From the NCBI GenBank assembly GCA_017510785.1, contig JAFWMH010000063.1, positions 1 through 40,293 of the forward strand: DNA of 40,293 nucleotides. The letters run 5' to 3'. The DNA comes from Atopobiaceae bacterium. GTDB taxonomy: Bacteria; Actinomycetota; Coriobacteriia; Coriobacteriales; Atopobiaceae. Shown here one piece after another: positions 24,466 through 32,572 of this stretch; position 1 is the first letter of the stretch, and the number at the start of each line of letters is the position of its first letter. The notes beneath the pieces were generated by a model. It saw nothing but the letters and a program-made list of their open reading frames with translations, was not told the DNA's origin and ran no database searches. The position numbers were made by a program, and so were the translations under genes.

Positions 24466-26856
24466 CTATCGTGCGACGCCCTCGCGTGGCTTGTCATCGG
24501 TCGAAAGTATGGCGACGTCCAGCGCCCGCTTATGCGTGATGGGATTGATGGCCACGCAGCGTACGAGGCCATGGACGGTCGTGCCCGAGGGAGTTTGTCC
24601 GTCAATAACCGCGCGGTCGCCCTCCTCACGACAGGCGATTATCGACCGCAAGATGCCGGCGCCAATGAGAGACGATGCGCGCTCGTAGGATACCTCGACG
24701 TCGATGCGGGTGGTTCCGAGGGCCTTTGCCATAAATGCCCGGTAGGCCGTGTTGTGCCGTATGAGCTTGAGTGTCGCGTCGGTGGTTTCGACGAGGGTCA
24801 TGGGCAGCGTGTCGAAGTAATCGTGCAAAGTCTCGTCGCCTCGGGCAACGGACGAGAGGTCGTACAGGCTCACGTGGCCGAGCGCCTCGAAGTAGTCGGA
24901 CTCGGCGGGATTCTCGAAGCCAATCGCGGTACCGTTTTCGTAGCGCCACAACACCTCGTCTAGCGAGAGCGGCTTGGTGAACAGGTATCCTTGCAGCTTG
25001 TTACAGCCAATCTCGCGGAGAAAATCGGCCTGCTCGCGCGTCTCCACTCCTTCGGCGATGGTGTCGATGCCCAGGCCCACGGCCATGCGGGTGAGCTCGG
25101 TAAGGATAATCCTGCTCCGCTCGCTATGGTCGAACTGCTGCATGAATCGCATGTCGAACTTCATGAGGTCGAAGTCGAGGCGCTGCAGATAATCGAGCGA
25201 GGAGTACTCGGAGCCGAAGTCGTCCATCCACACCTGAAAGCCGAGCTCGTGGAAGCGATCGACTTGTGCCTTCATGAAGTCGAAGTCTTGCCCGATGGCC
25301 GTTTCCGTAAGCTCGACGTTAATCCTATCGTGCGGAATGCCGGCCGCGTCAACGCGCTTGCGGACTTCCTCTACCATGTCGCACATCTCGAAGTCCGAGC
25401 GCGAGAGGTTAATCGAGGACGGAACGATGTGAAGGCCCTCCTCCTTGAGGCGATGCATCTTGGCGAGTGCCTGCTCAAGCACGTTGAGGTCGAGCTTGTA
25501 CACGAGTTTGGTGTCCTCAAGCGCGGGAACGAACTCGGCAGGGGAGAGAAAACCCTGCTCGGGGTCCTGCCAGCGTGCGAGTGCCTCCTCGTCGCACACG
25601 CGTCCGTTTGAGGCGCGCACGATGGGCTGATAATACACCTGAATCCAGCCCTCTTCTATGGCGCGGTCGATGTTGCTCGTCACGTAATGTCTCCGGTGGA
25701 TGTCGGCGAGCATGGTTTCGTCGAAATAGGCAAAAACTGATGTAGTGGCACCGCGATTGGCGACGTTCGCGGCTTTCGCGCGGTCGCAAGCTGTGCTAAT
25801 GTCCACCTTGCCGAGCGATTCGCGATAAATTCCGATGCGCACGGGCAGGTTGTTGCCGCCGTTTATTTTGGCGCTTTCGGCAAAAAGGGCGGGCAGGCGG
25901 TTGTTTAGGTCCTCCGCATTTGTTGCGACGGCGAAGTAGTCCTGGCCAAAACGGCCGCAGTGATCGGTGCCGAAATGCCGCGTAAGCAGGTTGGCAAACG
26001 CGCAGAGGAGTTTATCTCCTGCTGCGAAGCCTTGCCGTTGGTTGAAGAACCTCATGCCAATGAGGTCGACGTAAAGAATAGCGGGCTCTTCGCCGCTGCC
26101 AACCGTCTTTTTGCGGGCGTCCTTGGCGAGCTCGAAGAAGTGGCCCATGCGCGGGAGTCCGGTGAGTGGGTCGTAGAGCATGGCGCGCTGAAGGCTTTTT
26201 ATGTGGCGTTTTTGCGAGCTGGCGAGCTTCGATGCGCCGAACACGGCGAGAAGCGCCAAAACCAAAGACGCGATGCAGTTCACGATTACGAGACGTCGAA
26301 TGTACGTTTCGTGGTCCTCGTACCAGCTGGCGGCGAAGTCGACGCCAACGATGGCTACGACCTTGCCCGACGAATCGCGTACCGGTGCATAGGCGCTGTA
26401 GAAGCGACCCCAACGATCTTCGTACGGTACGGGGTCGACTGCGGAGACGCCGGCTGCCGCCGATTCGAGGGCCTCCGTGCGCTGCACCGTTTCGCCGAAG
26501 TCGGCTGGTTCGTCTACCGTGGGATCTACCGTGAACTCGAAGCTGCCGTCGTCGCGGGGACGCACGCAGTATATATAACTCATCTCAACGTTATCTTGGA
26601 AGGCTCGTAGTGTGCTCATCGCCTGCTGGTAGGTTTGCGACTGCTCGTCCTCGGCGGTAAGCGTCGCTAGGGAGTCGCCGTCGAGCAGTTCTGCGGCCGA
26701 GCAGGCCACGTCGAGCATGCGCGCGTTTATCTGCTCAATTATGGCGCGCTCCGATTGAAGAGTAAGCAGAATTGCGAGCGTCGTGTTTGCGACGAGCAGT
26801 ATCGTCGCGATGATGACGATGCCCTTTGTTGTGATGCCGCGCTTGTGCCTTGCCAA
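24466..26856 (-). CDS. membrane-bound GGDEF/EAL cyclic-di-GMP signalling protein
   Basis: 796 residues. There are two membrane segments (about 10-33 and 190-211) flanking an extracytoplasmic sensor (about 34-188). The diguanylate cyclase-like domain (about 225-385) has FGQDYF in place of GGDEF, so it is probably catalytically inactive. The EAL domain (about 390-640) keeps EAL (DEEALARW), SINLS, NVELTE, MDDFG, the LMKFD lysine and EGVET, as in active c-di-GMP phosphodiesterases. A further C-terminal region (about 665-790) looks PAS-like. The likely start is TTG at 26856, as no ATG precedes the first membrane helix; the GGCGGA upstream is a modest ribosome binding site. Likely role: lowering c-di-GMP in response to an external signal. 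Monocistronic. Confidence 0.93.
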   Translation of the reverse strand: MARHKRGITTKGIVIIATILLVANTTLAILLTLQSERAIIEQINARMLDVACSAAELLDGDSLATLTAEDEQSQTYQQAMSTLRAFQDNVEMSYIYCVRPRDDGSFEFTVDPTVDEPADFGETVQRTEALESAAAGVSAVDPVPYEDRWGRFYSAYAPVRDSSGKVVAIVGVDFAASWYEDHETYIRRLVIVNCIASLVLALLAVFGASKLASSQKRHIKSLQRAMLYDPLTGLPRMGHFFELAKDARKKTVGSGEEPAILYVDLIGMRFFNQRQGFAAGDKLLCAFANLLTRHFGTDHCGRFGQDYFAVATNAEDLNNRLPALFAESAKINGGNNLPVRIGIYRESLGKVDISTACDRAKAANVANRGATTSVFAYFDETMLADIHRRHYVTSNIDRAIEEGWIQVYYQPIVRASNGRVCDEEALARWQDPEQGFLSPAEFVPALEDTKLVYKLDLNVLEQALAKMHRLKEEGLHIVPSSINLSRSDFEMCDMVEEVRKRVDAAGIPHDRINVELTETAIGQDFDFMKAQVDRFHELGFQVWMDDFGSEYSSLDYLQRLDFDLMKFDMRFMQQFDHSERSRIILTELTRMAVGLGIDTIAEGVETREQADFLREIGCNKLQGYLFTKPLSLDEVLWRYENGTAIGFENPAESDYFEALGHVSLYDLSSVARGDETLHDYFDTLPMTLVETTDATLKLIRHNTAYRAFMAKALGTTRIDVEVSYERASSLIGAGILRSIIACREEGDRAVIDGQTPSGTTVHGLVRCVAINPITHKRALDVAILSTDDKPREGVAR

Positions 26857-27222
26857 CGTGTGTCCGCCGTTTCGTTGCTGCGATTGTTGATGTTTGGTTG
26901 CCTTGCGATGGTGCTAATAATACGCTAAAAATTGCGATTCAATGCGGACGTGTGGCTTCACGGGCGGTAAATTGGGGCGAGTGCGCCGTGCCAATCCGTT
27001 TTAGTGCGCCGAGCCGTTTTAGTGCGCCGAGCCGTTTTGGCGTGCCGTGTGCCGTGCCGGTGCGCTGTGCCGTTCCGGTGCGCCGTTCCTGCGCACCGTC
27101 TCCCTTTGCGAGGTTCGATTACAATTGCGTCCGTTGCTTGCGTTGGGTATCGGCGAGCGGCGAAGAAAAGTACGTGGCTCTAGGTGCGATGGCGAAACGA
27201 AACACGTGGGGAGGTACAAACG
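26857..27222. other. gap with 18-bp tandem repeats
   Basis: Divergent upstream region of the EAL gene (minus) and the flavodoxin gene (plus). It holds 18-bp tandem repeats CCGTTTTAGTGCGCCGAG at 26996-27013 and 27014-27031, with a decayed third from 27032. The next 60 bases are rich in GTGCC(G) units. GGGGAGGT (27208-27215) is the flavodoxin ribosome binding site. No gene. Confidence 0.6.
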
Positions 27223-27762
27223 TTGGATGTAATAATCTATGGTTCGAGGTACGGAACTGCTCGGCAATATGCCGAGGAGCTGGCAAGGCGAACGGGTGCC
27301 GACGTGTTCCCGTATGACGAGGTAGACGATGCAGACAGGTACGAGACCATTGTTTACATTGGCTCCCTCTACGCGGGCGGCGTTTTGGGAATGAAGAAGA
27401 CCTTCGCGAAGCTGGGCGATTGTTGCGGCAAGAGGATCGTAATCGCGACGGTTGGCCTTGCGGACCCCGAGAATCAGGAAAACGTCGACAACATCGAAGA
27501 CGGGATGCGCGCGCAACTCTCGGACGAGGTGTACCGGGCCGCTCGTGTTTTTCACCTGCGAGGCGGGATTGACTACTCTCGACTTGGCATCAAGCACAAG
27601 GCAATGATGGCGCTGCTGCACAAAAAAGCGCAGGGTCTACCCGAAGAGAAACAAACGGCCGAGGTCCGTGCGATGATAGAGACGTACGGCAAGCGTGTGA
27701 GCTTCGTCGATTTCGGCAGCCTAGACAAGATCGTCGCTTATCTGCAAGCGGGGGCGCAATAA
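27223..27762 (+). CDS. flavodoxin domain protein
   Basis: 179 residues. The N-terminal VIIYGSRYGTARQYAEELA is the flavodoxin FMN phosphate loop (S/T-x-Y/T-G-T-A pattern). YETIVYIGSLYAGGVLGMKK forms the second FMN-contacting stretch, and CGKRIVIATVGLADPEN the third strand. The later FHLRGGIDYSRLGIKHKAMM resembles the HemG/flavodoxin-5 group, which includes menaquinone-dependent protoporphyrinogen oxidases, but the fit does not prove that activity. TTG 27223 is chosen because GGGGAGGT sits 7 bases upstream and the codons before it are not flavodoxin-like. Cytosolic electron carrier or oxidoreductase. Confidence 0.88.
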   Translation: MDVIIYGSRYGTARQYAEELARRTGADVFPYDEVDDADRYETIVYIGSLYAGGVLGMKKTFAKLGDCCGKRIVIATVGLADPENQENVDNIEDGMRAQLSDEVYRAARVFHLRGGIDYSRLGIKHKAMMALLHKKAQGLPEEKQTAEVRAMIETYGKRVSFVDFGSLDKIVAYLQAGAQ

Positions 27763-27767
27763 GGGGC

Positions 27768-27874
27768 GCTACGGCACCGCATCCCATGCGGGGTCATTTG
27801 CGCCGCGAACGCAGGCGCCTTCAGGTCGCTGGCGTTACGGTAGCGCATCCCATGCGGGGTCATTTGCGCCGCGA
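27768..27874. repeat. two 41-bp direct repeats, 66 bp apart
   Basis: 27768-27808 and 27834-27874 share the 28 bases from GCATCCCATGCGGGGTCATT onward. Each contains a small hairpin (CCGCATCCCATGCGG or a variant). The first copy begins right after the flavodoxin stop and may act as its terminator. Confidence 0.7.
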
Positions 27875-27884
27875 GGACTAGTGG

Positions 27885-28000
27885 AAGGGAAAACCCTGAC
27901 GGAAATGCGACGTTGCAAATCGGGGAGTTGCACAGGTCGCATTTCCGTCCGATTTTGTTCCAGATTAGTTGCACAGGTCGATTTTCCGTCCGATTCCGTG
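27885..28000. repeat. nested inverted and direct repeats, CCTGACGGAAATGCGAC type
   Basis: GACGGAAATGCGAC (about 27899) is inverted as GTCGCATTTCCGTC (about 27937). A near copy TTGCACAGGTCGATTTTCCG follows near 27969. The same AACCCTGACG(G/A)AAATGCGAC string occurs near 15450. Non-coding dispersed repeat. Confidence 0.6.
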
Positions 28001-28098
28001 CTTGGCGGCTTGCACAGGTCTGCCCCGCCTAGGCGCAGGTCTGCCCCGCACAAAATGCATCGCTCCGTCCAGCCGCCGACACCGGGGGCGAGTTGCTA

Positions 28099-28190
28099 GT
28101 GTGCATTCTGCCGTACCACCTTTGAGCATATGGGCGTCTACCTGCGCTTTCTTTGATAAAACATTTTCAGTGGTTGGCAGAATGTACACT
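28099..28190. repeat. element W copy 1 (about 92 bp, terminal inverted repeats)
   Basis: Ends GTGTGCATTCTGCC and GGCAGAATGTACAC are inverse at 13 of 14 positions. The interior has a (G/C)(C/T)CATCTACCTGCGCTTT-type block shared with the second copy. Copies 1 and 2 are direct and about 14 bp apart. Confidence 0.7.
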
Positions 28191-28204
28191 TTGGGTTGCT
28201 TTCA

Positions 28205-28295
28205 GTGCGCATTCTGCAACATCACTTTTGCGCATGTGGCCATCTACCTGCGCTTTTGTTCATCAAACGTTTTCGGGGGGCGGCAGAATGTACAC
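28205..28295. repeat. element W copy 2 (about 91 bp)
   Basis: Starts GTGCGCATTCTGC and ends GGCAGAATGTACAC. It is collinear with the copy at 28099, including GCATNTGG, CTACCTGCGCTTT and TTTTCNG blocks. The remaining 28296-28514 stretch up to the secreted-protein stop is GC-rich with short CCGCGTGATG(C)CCAGC repeats (about 28420 and 28455) and no gene. Confidence 0.7.
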
Positions 28296-28514
28296 TTCAC
28301 CCGAGCCGCAGTGCCCGACCGTGCACTTGGGCCGAGCGACTTGCTCGGACATCCCCGGCTGGTCGGCGCCCAACTGCACGGCAGCTCCGTAGGCAACCAA
28401 TCTCGTGGCCATGAACCGGCCGCGTGATGCTGGCCAAGCGGCGAGATCCGACCGCGTGATGCCAGCCAGCGAGGCCGGCCGCGTGAGCCCGGGCGGCCAG
28501 TTTTCCATGCCGCG

Positions 28515-29183
28515 CTACTTGCTCGCCCCGCTGCCCCTAAACATGACGGGTCCCACGGTGTGTGCATTGCCGGTATCGACGAGCTGACCGGTGACCTTTA
28601 CGTGTCTCCCGACGTAATAGTCCCAATGATCGTCCTCAATCCACCTGAGGTTCCTATCAGCATCGTCGCCATATTGCTCAATCGTGTTTACCGCAATGCG
28701 GTTCATGTCTGCGGAAGCTGTTTTGCCGCGCGCGTCGGTGTACGTCACCGTCGCGGGAGTGTCGAGCTGGAGATAATACACAACGCGAGACCAGCCCATT
28801 CCTGTTTGCGCGCGCGTTTGCTCATCTCGCCAGAAAACGCCTTTGAGTTCGACCAACTTCCCATCCTCGGCACTGACCTTTGCGGGAGCACTTTTCGCGT
28901 TGTAATCCGAATCGGACACGGGCGATTCACTTACCACGGTGGTATAGGCTGGTTTGGCGGAAGATGAGGACATGCTTGCCAATGCCATCCCTCCGCCAAG
29001 CAGAGAAAAGCAAGCGACAACAACTACGCTTAGTAACACGCGGAGTCTGCGGGTTCTATTGCGTGAACTGAGCCAAAGCCTTATGCGGGAGGGAGAGGAG
29101 CCAACTTCCATGTGGGTTGTGTTATCGGACAGCCTGCCATCGCAAGTCGCTTTGGTGCGATGCGTAATCGAGCTCTTTGTCAT
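28515..29183 (-). CDS. secreted or membrane-anchored protein of unknown function
   Basis: 222 residues. A long polar N-terminal region (about 1-45) precedes a membrane/signal segment (RVLLSVVVVACFSLLGGGMALASM, about 48-71), so it is either exported with a long signal or N-in anchored. The outer part carries a repeated beta pattern (LVELKGVFWRDEQT…VVYYLQLDTPATVTYTDARG) and ends with HVKVTGQLVDTGNAHTVGPV, which resembles an OB-like fold. I do not recognise a family. ATG 29183 is chosen because GGGGGA lies 5 bases upstream; an upstream TTG at 29201 is possible. Single gene, no operon partner. Confidence 0.7.
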   Translation of the reverse strand: MTKSSITHRTKATCDGRLSDNTTHMEVGSSPSRIRLWLSSRNRTRRLRVLLSVVVVACFSLLGGGMALASMSSSSAKPAYTTVVSESPVSDSDYNAKSAPAKVSAEDGKLVELKGVFWRDEQTRAQTGMGWSRVVYYLQLDTPATVTYTDARGKTASADMNRIAVNTIEQYGDDADRNLRWIEDDHWDYYVGRHVKVTGQLVDTGNAHTVGPVMFRGSGASK

Positions 29184-29250
29184 GCCATTCCCCCAAATCA
29201 AGTCGGTTACGTGCCTCGACCAGACGTAAAGTGTCGCTCGCTAGGATAGG

Positions 29251-29289
29251 CCGATCGTCCAGACCGATCGTCCAGACCAATCGTCCAAC
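29251..29289. repeat. three 13-bp tandem repeats
   Basis: CCGATCGTCCAGA at 29251-29263 and 29264-29276, with CCAATCGTCCAAC at 29277-29289. They lie about 70 bases upstream of the secreted-protein start (minus strand) and could be operator sites or simple repeats. Confidence 0.6.
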
Positions 29290-29458
29290 ATGTGCCGCCT
29301 GCATGCCGGGTGTAATCTTGCCGATAATGGCCTGCCAAAACAAGCATGCAATCCCAACCGTCGAATCACTGCCCTGCGAGCACCTCTATGGTAAGCCGAG
29401 CACGACAGTGGTTGCAAGCGTGAATGCCATGCCGACCGACGGAGCCCAGCTACACGCT

Positions 29459-29625
29459 GGACGGCCATGCCGGCCGACGGTACCGGGCGGCCATGCGGGC
29501 GGTGGGTCGGCGACTGTATTGGACGGCCATGCCGGCCGACGGTACCGGGCGGCCGTGCGGGCGGTGGGTCGGCAACTGTATCGGACGATCTTGCCGGTCG
29601 GCCGTTTTGGGCGAAGGTCCTAGCG
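29459..29625. repeat. 62-bp tandem repeats
   Basis: Units at 29459-29520 and 29521-29582 begin GGACGGCCATGCCGGCCGAC and contain GGTACCGGGCGGCC and GGTGGGTCGGC. A third, degenerate unit starts at 29583. The rest of 29626-29790 holds the upstream region of the FUSC-like gene and no other feature. Confidence 0.8.
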
Positions 29626-29790
29626 GCTACTCCTAACGACTCCCTTTGGGTCGGGACGTTCGGAACGCAAGATTCGAACAGTGTTCAGCTCACCCCGAAT
29701 GAAGAATATGTGTCCCACCGCATATATCGTGAGAGAATAGAAGATGCTTAGAGAGAGCTGCTAGAAGCTTGCTTGACGAAAGGCCAAGGC

Positions 29791-30345
29791 ATGTGCAATC
29801 GGTCGGACAAGGCAATGACGTCGTGGAAGCCGAACGCGCTCGATGCGCGCATGGCGATAAGTGTGCTCGTGTGCTGTGTGGTATCGACTGCGCTCACGGC
29901 GTGCGACATCAAGTTTCCGGTTGGCGAGATGCGTCTCGAAATTATCCAAAAGATGACTGCCTGCATCGCGTGCCTTCTCTGCTGCCAAGGCGACGTGGCG
30001 TCGAGCGCCAAGGCCGGGGTGACGCGCGTAGTGGTAACGGCCGTGGGCGGACTCGTGGGCATGGGCGTGGTTGCGCTGGACATGGCACTTGGATCGAACC
30101 CATGGATTCTCGTTGTCCTCGTTGCGCTGGGACTCGTTTGCACTTTGTGCCTGTGTCGGCTTGCGGGCGTGCCGGCGTTCAACGCGCGCATCGGCGGAAT
30201 CACATTTTTGCTGGTGGCGTGCACCCTTTCCGGCACGGCCCGTCTTTGGTATGCCCTCTTCCGTCTTGTCTCTACGGTTTTTGGTGCGCTAGTAGTATTT
30301 GTGGTCACGTTGCCGTTCGCGCGCCGACCGGCCGACGCGCATTAA
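29791..30345 (+). CDS. FUSC / aromatic acid exporter-like membrane protein
   Basis: 184 residues, nearly all hydrophobic: a first helix (ARMAISVLVCCVVSTALTAC, about 20-40), a CQGDVASSAKAGVTRVVVTAVGG…GMGVVALDM block, a third pair of helices and a C-terminal LFRLVSTVFGALVVFVVTLPF helix. The layout (short N-terminus, 'Q.d...s.k.g..R..gt..G...g', then 'R...t..G...a..v') matches the membrane half of the FUSC/ArAE family; the soluble half is absent. GAAAGG lies 8 bases before ATG 29791; ATG 29815 is an alternative start. Likely an efflux-type transporter with unknown substrate. It converges with the YbaK gene, which ends 14 bases beyond. Confidence 0.75.
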   Translation: MCNRSDKAMTSWKPNALDARMAISVLVCCVVSTALTACDIKFPVGEMRLEIIQKMTACIACLLCCQGDVASSAKAGVTRVVVTAVGGLVGMGVVALDMALGSNPWILVVLVALGLVCTLCLCRLAGVPAFNARIGGITFLLVACTLSGTARLWYALFRLVSTVFGALVVFVVTLPFARRPADAH

Positions 30346-30359
30346 AGAAAAGAGACACG

Positions 30360-30827
30360 CTACGCATGCTTCGACACGTTTACCCACTCGCAGGGCGCGC
30401 AGGCGTGCTCCAGCTCGGAGATGGTGAGGCGCACCGCGCTTGCCGCATTTCCCGCCGCGGGATACACGACCTCGAAGCGGCGCAGTGACTCATCCAGATA
30501 CACGTCGCAGGTGTCGTTAACGCCGAAGGGGCATACGCCGCCAACGCCGTGTCCGATCAGCCGCTCTGCATCTTGTGCTGCGAGCATCTTGGGCTTCGTG
30601 TGGAAGCGGTCCTTGAACTTGCGATTGTCTATGCGCGCATCGCCGGCAAAGACGACGAGGGCAACACGGTCGCCCATGTAAAACGAGAGCGTTTTTGCGA
30701 TAAGCGCGGGCTCGCAGCCGATGGCCGCCGCCGCGAGCGCGACGGTCGCGCTCGACTCTTCGAACTCCATAATGCGGTCCGCGAGACCACGCGCAGCCAG
30801 ATGCGCCCGAGCCTTGACTATGGACAT
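30360..30827 (-). CDS. YbaK/EbsC-family aminoacyl-tRNA deacylase
   Basis: 155 residues covering the whole YbaK/ProX-like domain. ALAAAAIGCEPALIAKTLSF carries the conserved lysine of the editing site, RIDNRKFKDRF follows, then the conserved GVGGVCPFGV loop and VYLDESLRRFEVVYPAAG. Such proteins hydrolyse mischarged tRNAs (for example Cys- or Ala-tRNA-Pro) in trans. ATG 30827 follows AAAGGAA at 6-7 bases. Single gene converging with the FUSC-like gene. The family is secure; the tRNA substrate is not known from the sequence. Confidence 0.93.
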   Translation of the reverse strand: MSIVKARAHLAARGLADRIMEFEESSATVALAAAAIGCEPALIAKTLSFYMGDRVALVVFAGDARIDNRKFKDRFHTKPKMLAAQDAERLIGHGVGGVCPFGVNDTCDVYLDESLRRFEVVYPAAGNAASAVRLTISELEHACAPCEWVNVSKHA

Positions 30828-30919
30828 GGTTTTTCCTTTCGAACGTGAGGGCGGTCGGTGTTTGACGTCGTGCAGTGTTGCCGCCGGGACCGCGAGTGGG
30901 ACCCCACCTGTGCCCCGCC

Positions 30920-31040
30920 CCTAAAGAAAGGTCAAATCGGGGAGTGGCCGAAGGAGCAGCCGCGCGCAGCTCCGCAGGCCCGATAGCTGTTTGAGCTTTG
31001 CCCTCCGGGCCACGGACGTGCCACTTGACTATTCTTTAGG
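30920..31040 (+). repeat. element Y copy 2 (121 bp)
   Basis: Starts CCTAAAGAAAGGTCAA and ends TTGACTATTCTTTAGG, inverse to each other at 14 of 16 positions. Its interior ATAGCTGTTTGAGCTTTG block is identical to copy 1 at 13744. Non-coding, likely mobile or structural repeat. Confidence 0.7.
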
Positions 31041-31050
31041 AACAGGACCT

Positions 31051-31096
31051 GTGCTACGAGCTCGTTGCCGCCGTGTGCTACGAGCTCGTTGCCGCC
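31051..31096. repeat. 22-bp direct repeat
   Basis: GTGCTACGAGCTCGTTGCCG plus CC occurs at 31051-31072 and exactly again at 31075-31096. The rest of the 30828-31227 gap outside this and element Y shows no gene. Confidence 0.85.
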
Positions 31097-31166
31097 GGCA
31101 CCGAGAGCGCGCTGCTGTTGTGCACTTCGACCGACTACAACATCGCTTGGCGTTACATGGGGTTGC

Positions 31167-31211
31167 AAACGTCAGACGCACATTGGAAAATCCAGTGTGC
31201 GTCTGACGTTT
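31167..31211 (-). terminator. terminator of the NifX-like gene
   Basis: AAACGTCAGACGCACA (31167-31182) is the exact inverse of TGTGCGTCTGACGTTT (31196-31211), with further TGGA/TCCA pairing inside. It starts 17 bases beyond the NifX-like stop at 31228, in the right orientation. Confidence 0.7.
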
Positions 31212-31227
31212 CTCTATAGGTCGCTCC

Positions 31228-31593
31228 TCAGTGTCTGCACGCTTGGTCGGGAGACATGCGCGCGACGTCGCCAGCGGCAAACTTTACGAGCACGTCTTGA
31301 ACACCCGGTGTTACTCGGTCGGCGTACACCACAATACCTGCCTGGGTGAAGCGCATGAGAGGGGGCATGCCCATGCCCGCGGTGATGATGGCGTCCGCGT
31401 CGAGACCCATGACATGTTCGATTACGCCTGCACACCCCGCTGTGTCGTGATCGGCGTTCCTCACTGCCGTGACGGAGAGCAGATTCATCTCGTCGTCGTA
31501 GTCAACAACCGTGAGCCAGGGGGCATGGCCAAAGTGGCCGCTTCGAATGCTGGCCAAGCCTTCGTTAGTTTCGCAAGGAACAACTACGCGCAT
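31228..31593 (-). CDS. NifX/NifB-like iron-molybdenum cofactor-binding family protein
   Basis: 121 residues. It opens MRVVVPCETNEGLASIRSGH then FGHAPWLTVVDY, continues with NADHDTAGCAGVIEHVMGLD and the conserved DAIITAGMGMPPLMRFTQAG, and ends VKFAAGDVARM. This is the single-domain dinitrogenase FeMo-cofactor biosynthesis fold (NifX/NafY/NifB C-terminal). Free-standing copies outside nitrogen fixation are common in anaerobes and probably carry an iron-sulfur cluster. There are no nif genes here. ATG 31593 is preceded by GAGGAAACGAG; the frame is open upstream, but that stretch is not family-like. A perfect hairpin ends the transcript. Confidence 0.9.
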   Translation of the reverse strand: MRVVVPCETNEGLASIRSGHFGHAPWLTVVDYDDEMNLLSVTAVRNADHDTAGCAGVIEHVMGLDADAIITAGMGMPPLMRFTQAGIVVYADRVTPGVQDVLVKFAAGDVARMSPDQACRH

Positions 31594-31778
31594 CTCGTTT
31601 CCTCGATTCGTGTCGCTGGGATATTGTGATTTAGTGCTAAGACGTTCAATGGTACACCGAAAAACGATGCTGCAACGTTCGTACATATCTGCCGCGTGGA
31701 CGAATGGGACGTCCAACGTGCTCATGCGACGGGAATCGCATATCGATTTGATAATACTAAGGGGGGAGACGACTAAAA

Positions 31779-31960
31779 TAGTGGGCACGTAGTTTTAAAC
31801 GTTTTGCAAAACCCCAGTTGGCGAGGTCTCCGCCATAAATTGCGAAATATTACGTGCCCACTGGCTAAATTACACAGTGGGCACGTAATGTTGCGACCTT
31901 TATGACCAGAACTCCGTGAGCTGGCGTTTTGTACGACTGTTCAAAACTACGTGCCCACTA
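31779..31960. repeat. element X copy 2 (182-bp palindromic element)
   Basis: TAGTGGGCACGTAG…CTACGTGCCCACTA outer ends, with an inner CGTGCCCACTG/CAGTGGGCACG pair near 31852-31887, give two adjacent hairpins. Same length and order as the copy at 15877, with substitutions spread throughout. The 31961-32088 remainder of the gap shows nothing else. Confidence 0.85.
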
Positions 31961-32088
31961 TATTTTATGTACGAGAGTCCGAAGAACCCGCAACTCGTCG
32001 CTCAGTATGGTATTTTAGTCATACGGCACATCCGGCACGGTAGATAATGCATAAGTTTATGATAAAATCGTATGCAAGCCCGAGTTTT

Positions 32089-32502
32089 CTACCGTTTGAG
32101 CAGCCTCAGAAGCCGGACGATGAGATCGATTCCTCCCGTGAGAGCGAGTGCCACGCCAACAGCGATGCAAAACGGCTGCGTGCCAGTGCGGCAGGGCATG
32201 GATGCGGTGGCGCAAAGGTCCACAAGAACTCCTGGCATGCATGCTACCAGCACGCCGAGGCAGGCGATGCCCAAAGAAAGGCCGCGCCGCTCGCCTTCGT
32301 CAAGCTCGAAGATGCGCACGAGCGAGAGTACGAGAAGCACGATGCCCACGCCAAACACTGCCTGAGCCGCCCAATGGCACGCACCCATGCTGCCGCCTGC
32401 GTGAACGGCACAAGGCGATGCGAAGGTCCGAATGCCCACCAGCAACATGACTGAAAGCATGCTGCACGCAATACCGACTGGCGGTGATGGCTTGTTCTTC
32501 AT
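32089..32502 (-). CDS. DUF4418 membrane protein
   Basis: 137 residues with four hydrophobic segments. The conserved features are the GACHWAAQA motif (about 40-48), the DEGERRGLSLGIACLGVL segment (about 68-85) and paired cysteines around VDLCATASMPCRTGTQP. That combination is what I recall for DUF4418, a family of unknown function found in anaerobes, sometimes near ABC exporters. TAGGAGA lies 5 bases before ATG 32502. It is transcribed away from the radical SAM operon, whose first gene starts 137 bases away, so the two share a divergent promoter region and might be co-regulated. Confidence 0.8.
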   Translation of the reverse strand: MKNKPSPPVGIACSMLSVMLLVGIRTFASPCAVHAGGSMGACHWAAQAVFGVGIVLLVLSLVRIFELDEGERRGLSLGIACLGVLVACMPGVLVDLCATASMPCRTGTQPFCIAVGVALALTGGIDLIVRLLRLLKR

Positions 32503-32572
32503 GCGGCTCTCCTATCGGTTCTCCTATCTGCGCTGCGAAACAGATTCTCCCATGAGTCAACCCCCCGGAAGT

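Noticed and set aside
24466..26856. Active diguanylate cyclase
   Set aside because: The GGDEF motif is replaced by FGQDYF, so cyclase activity is unlikely; only the EAL half keeps its catalytic motifs.
28099..28295. CRISPR array
   Set aside because: There are only two copies, each about 91 bp with inverted ends, and the 14-bp separator is too short for a spacer. No cas genes are nearby.
31228..31593. Nitrogen fixation locus
   Set aside because: Only one NifX/NifB-like domain is present, with no nifHDK or NifB radical SAM gene nearby. Free-standing copies are common in anaerobes that do not fix nitrogen.
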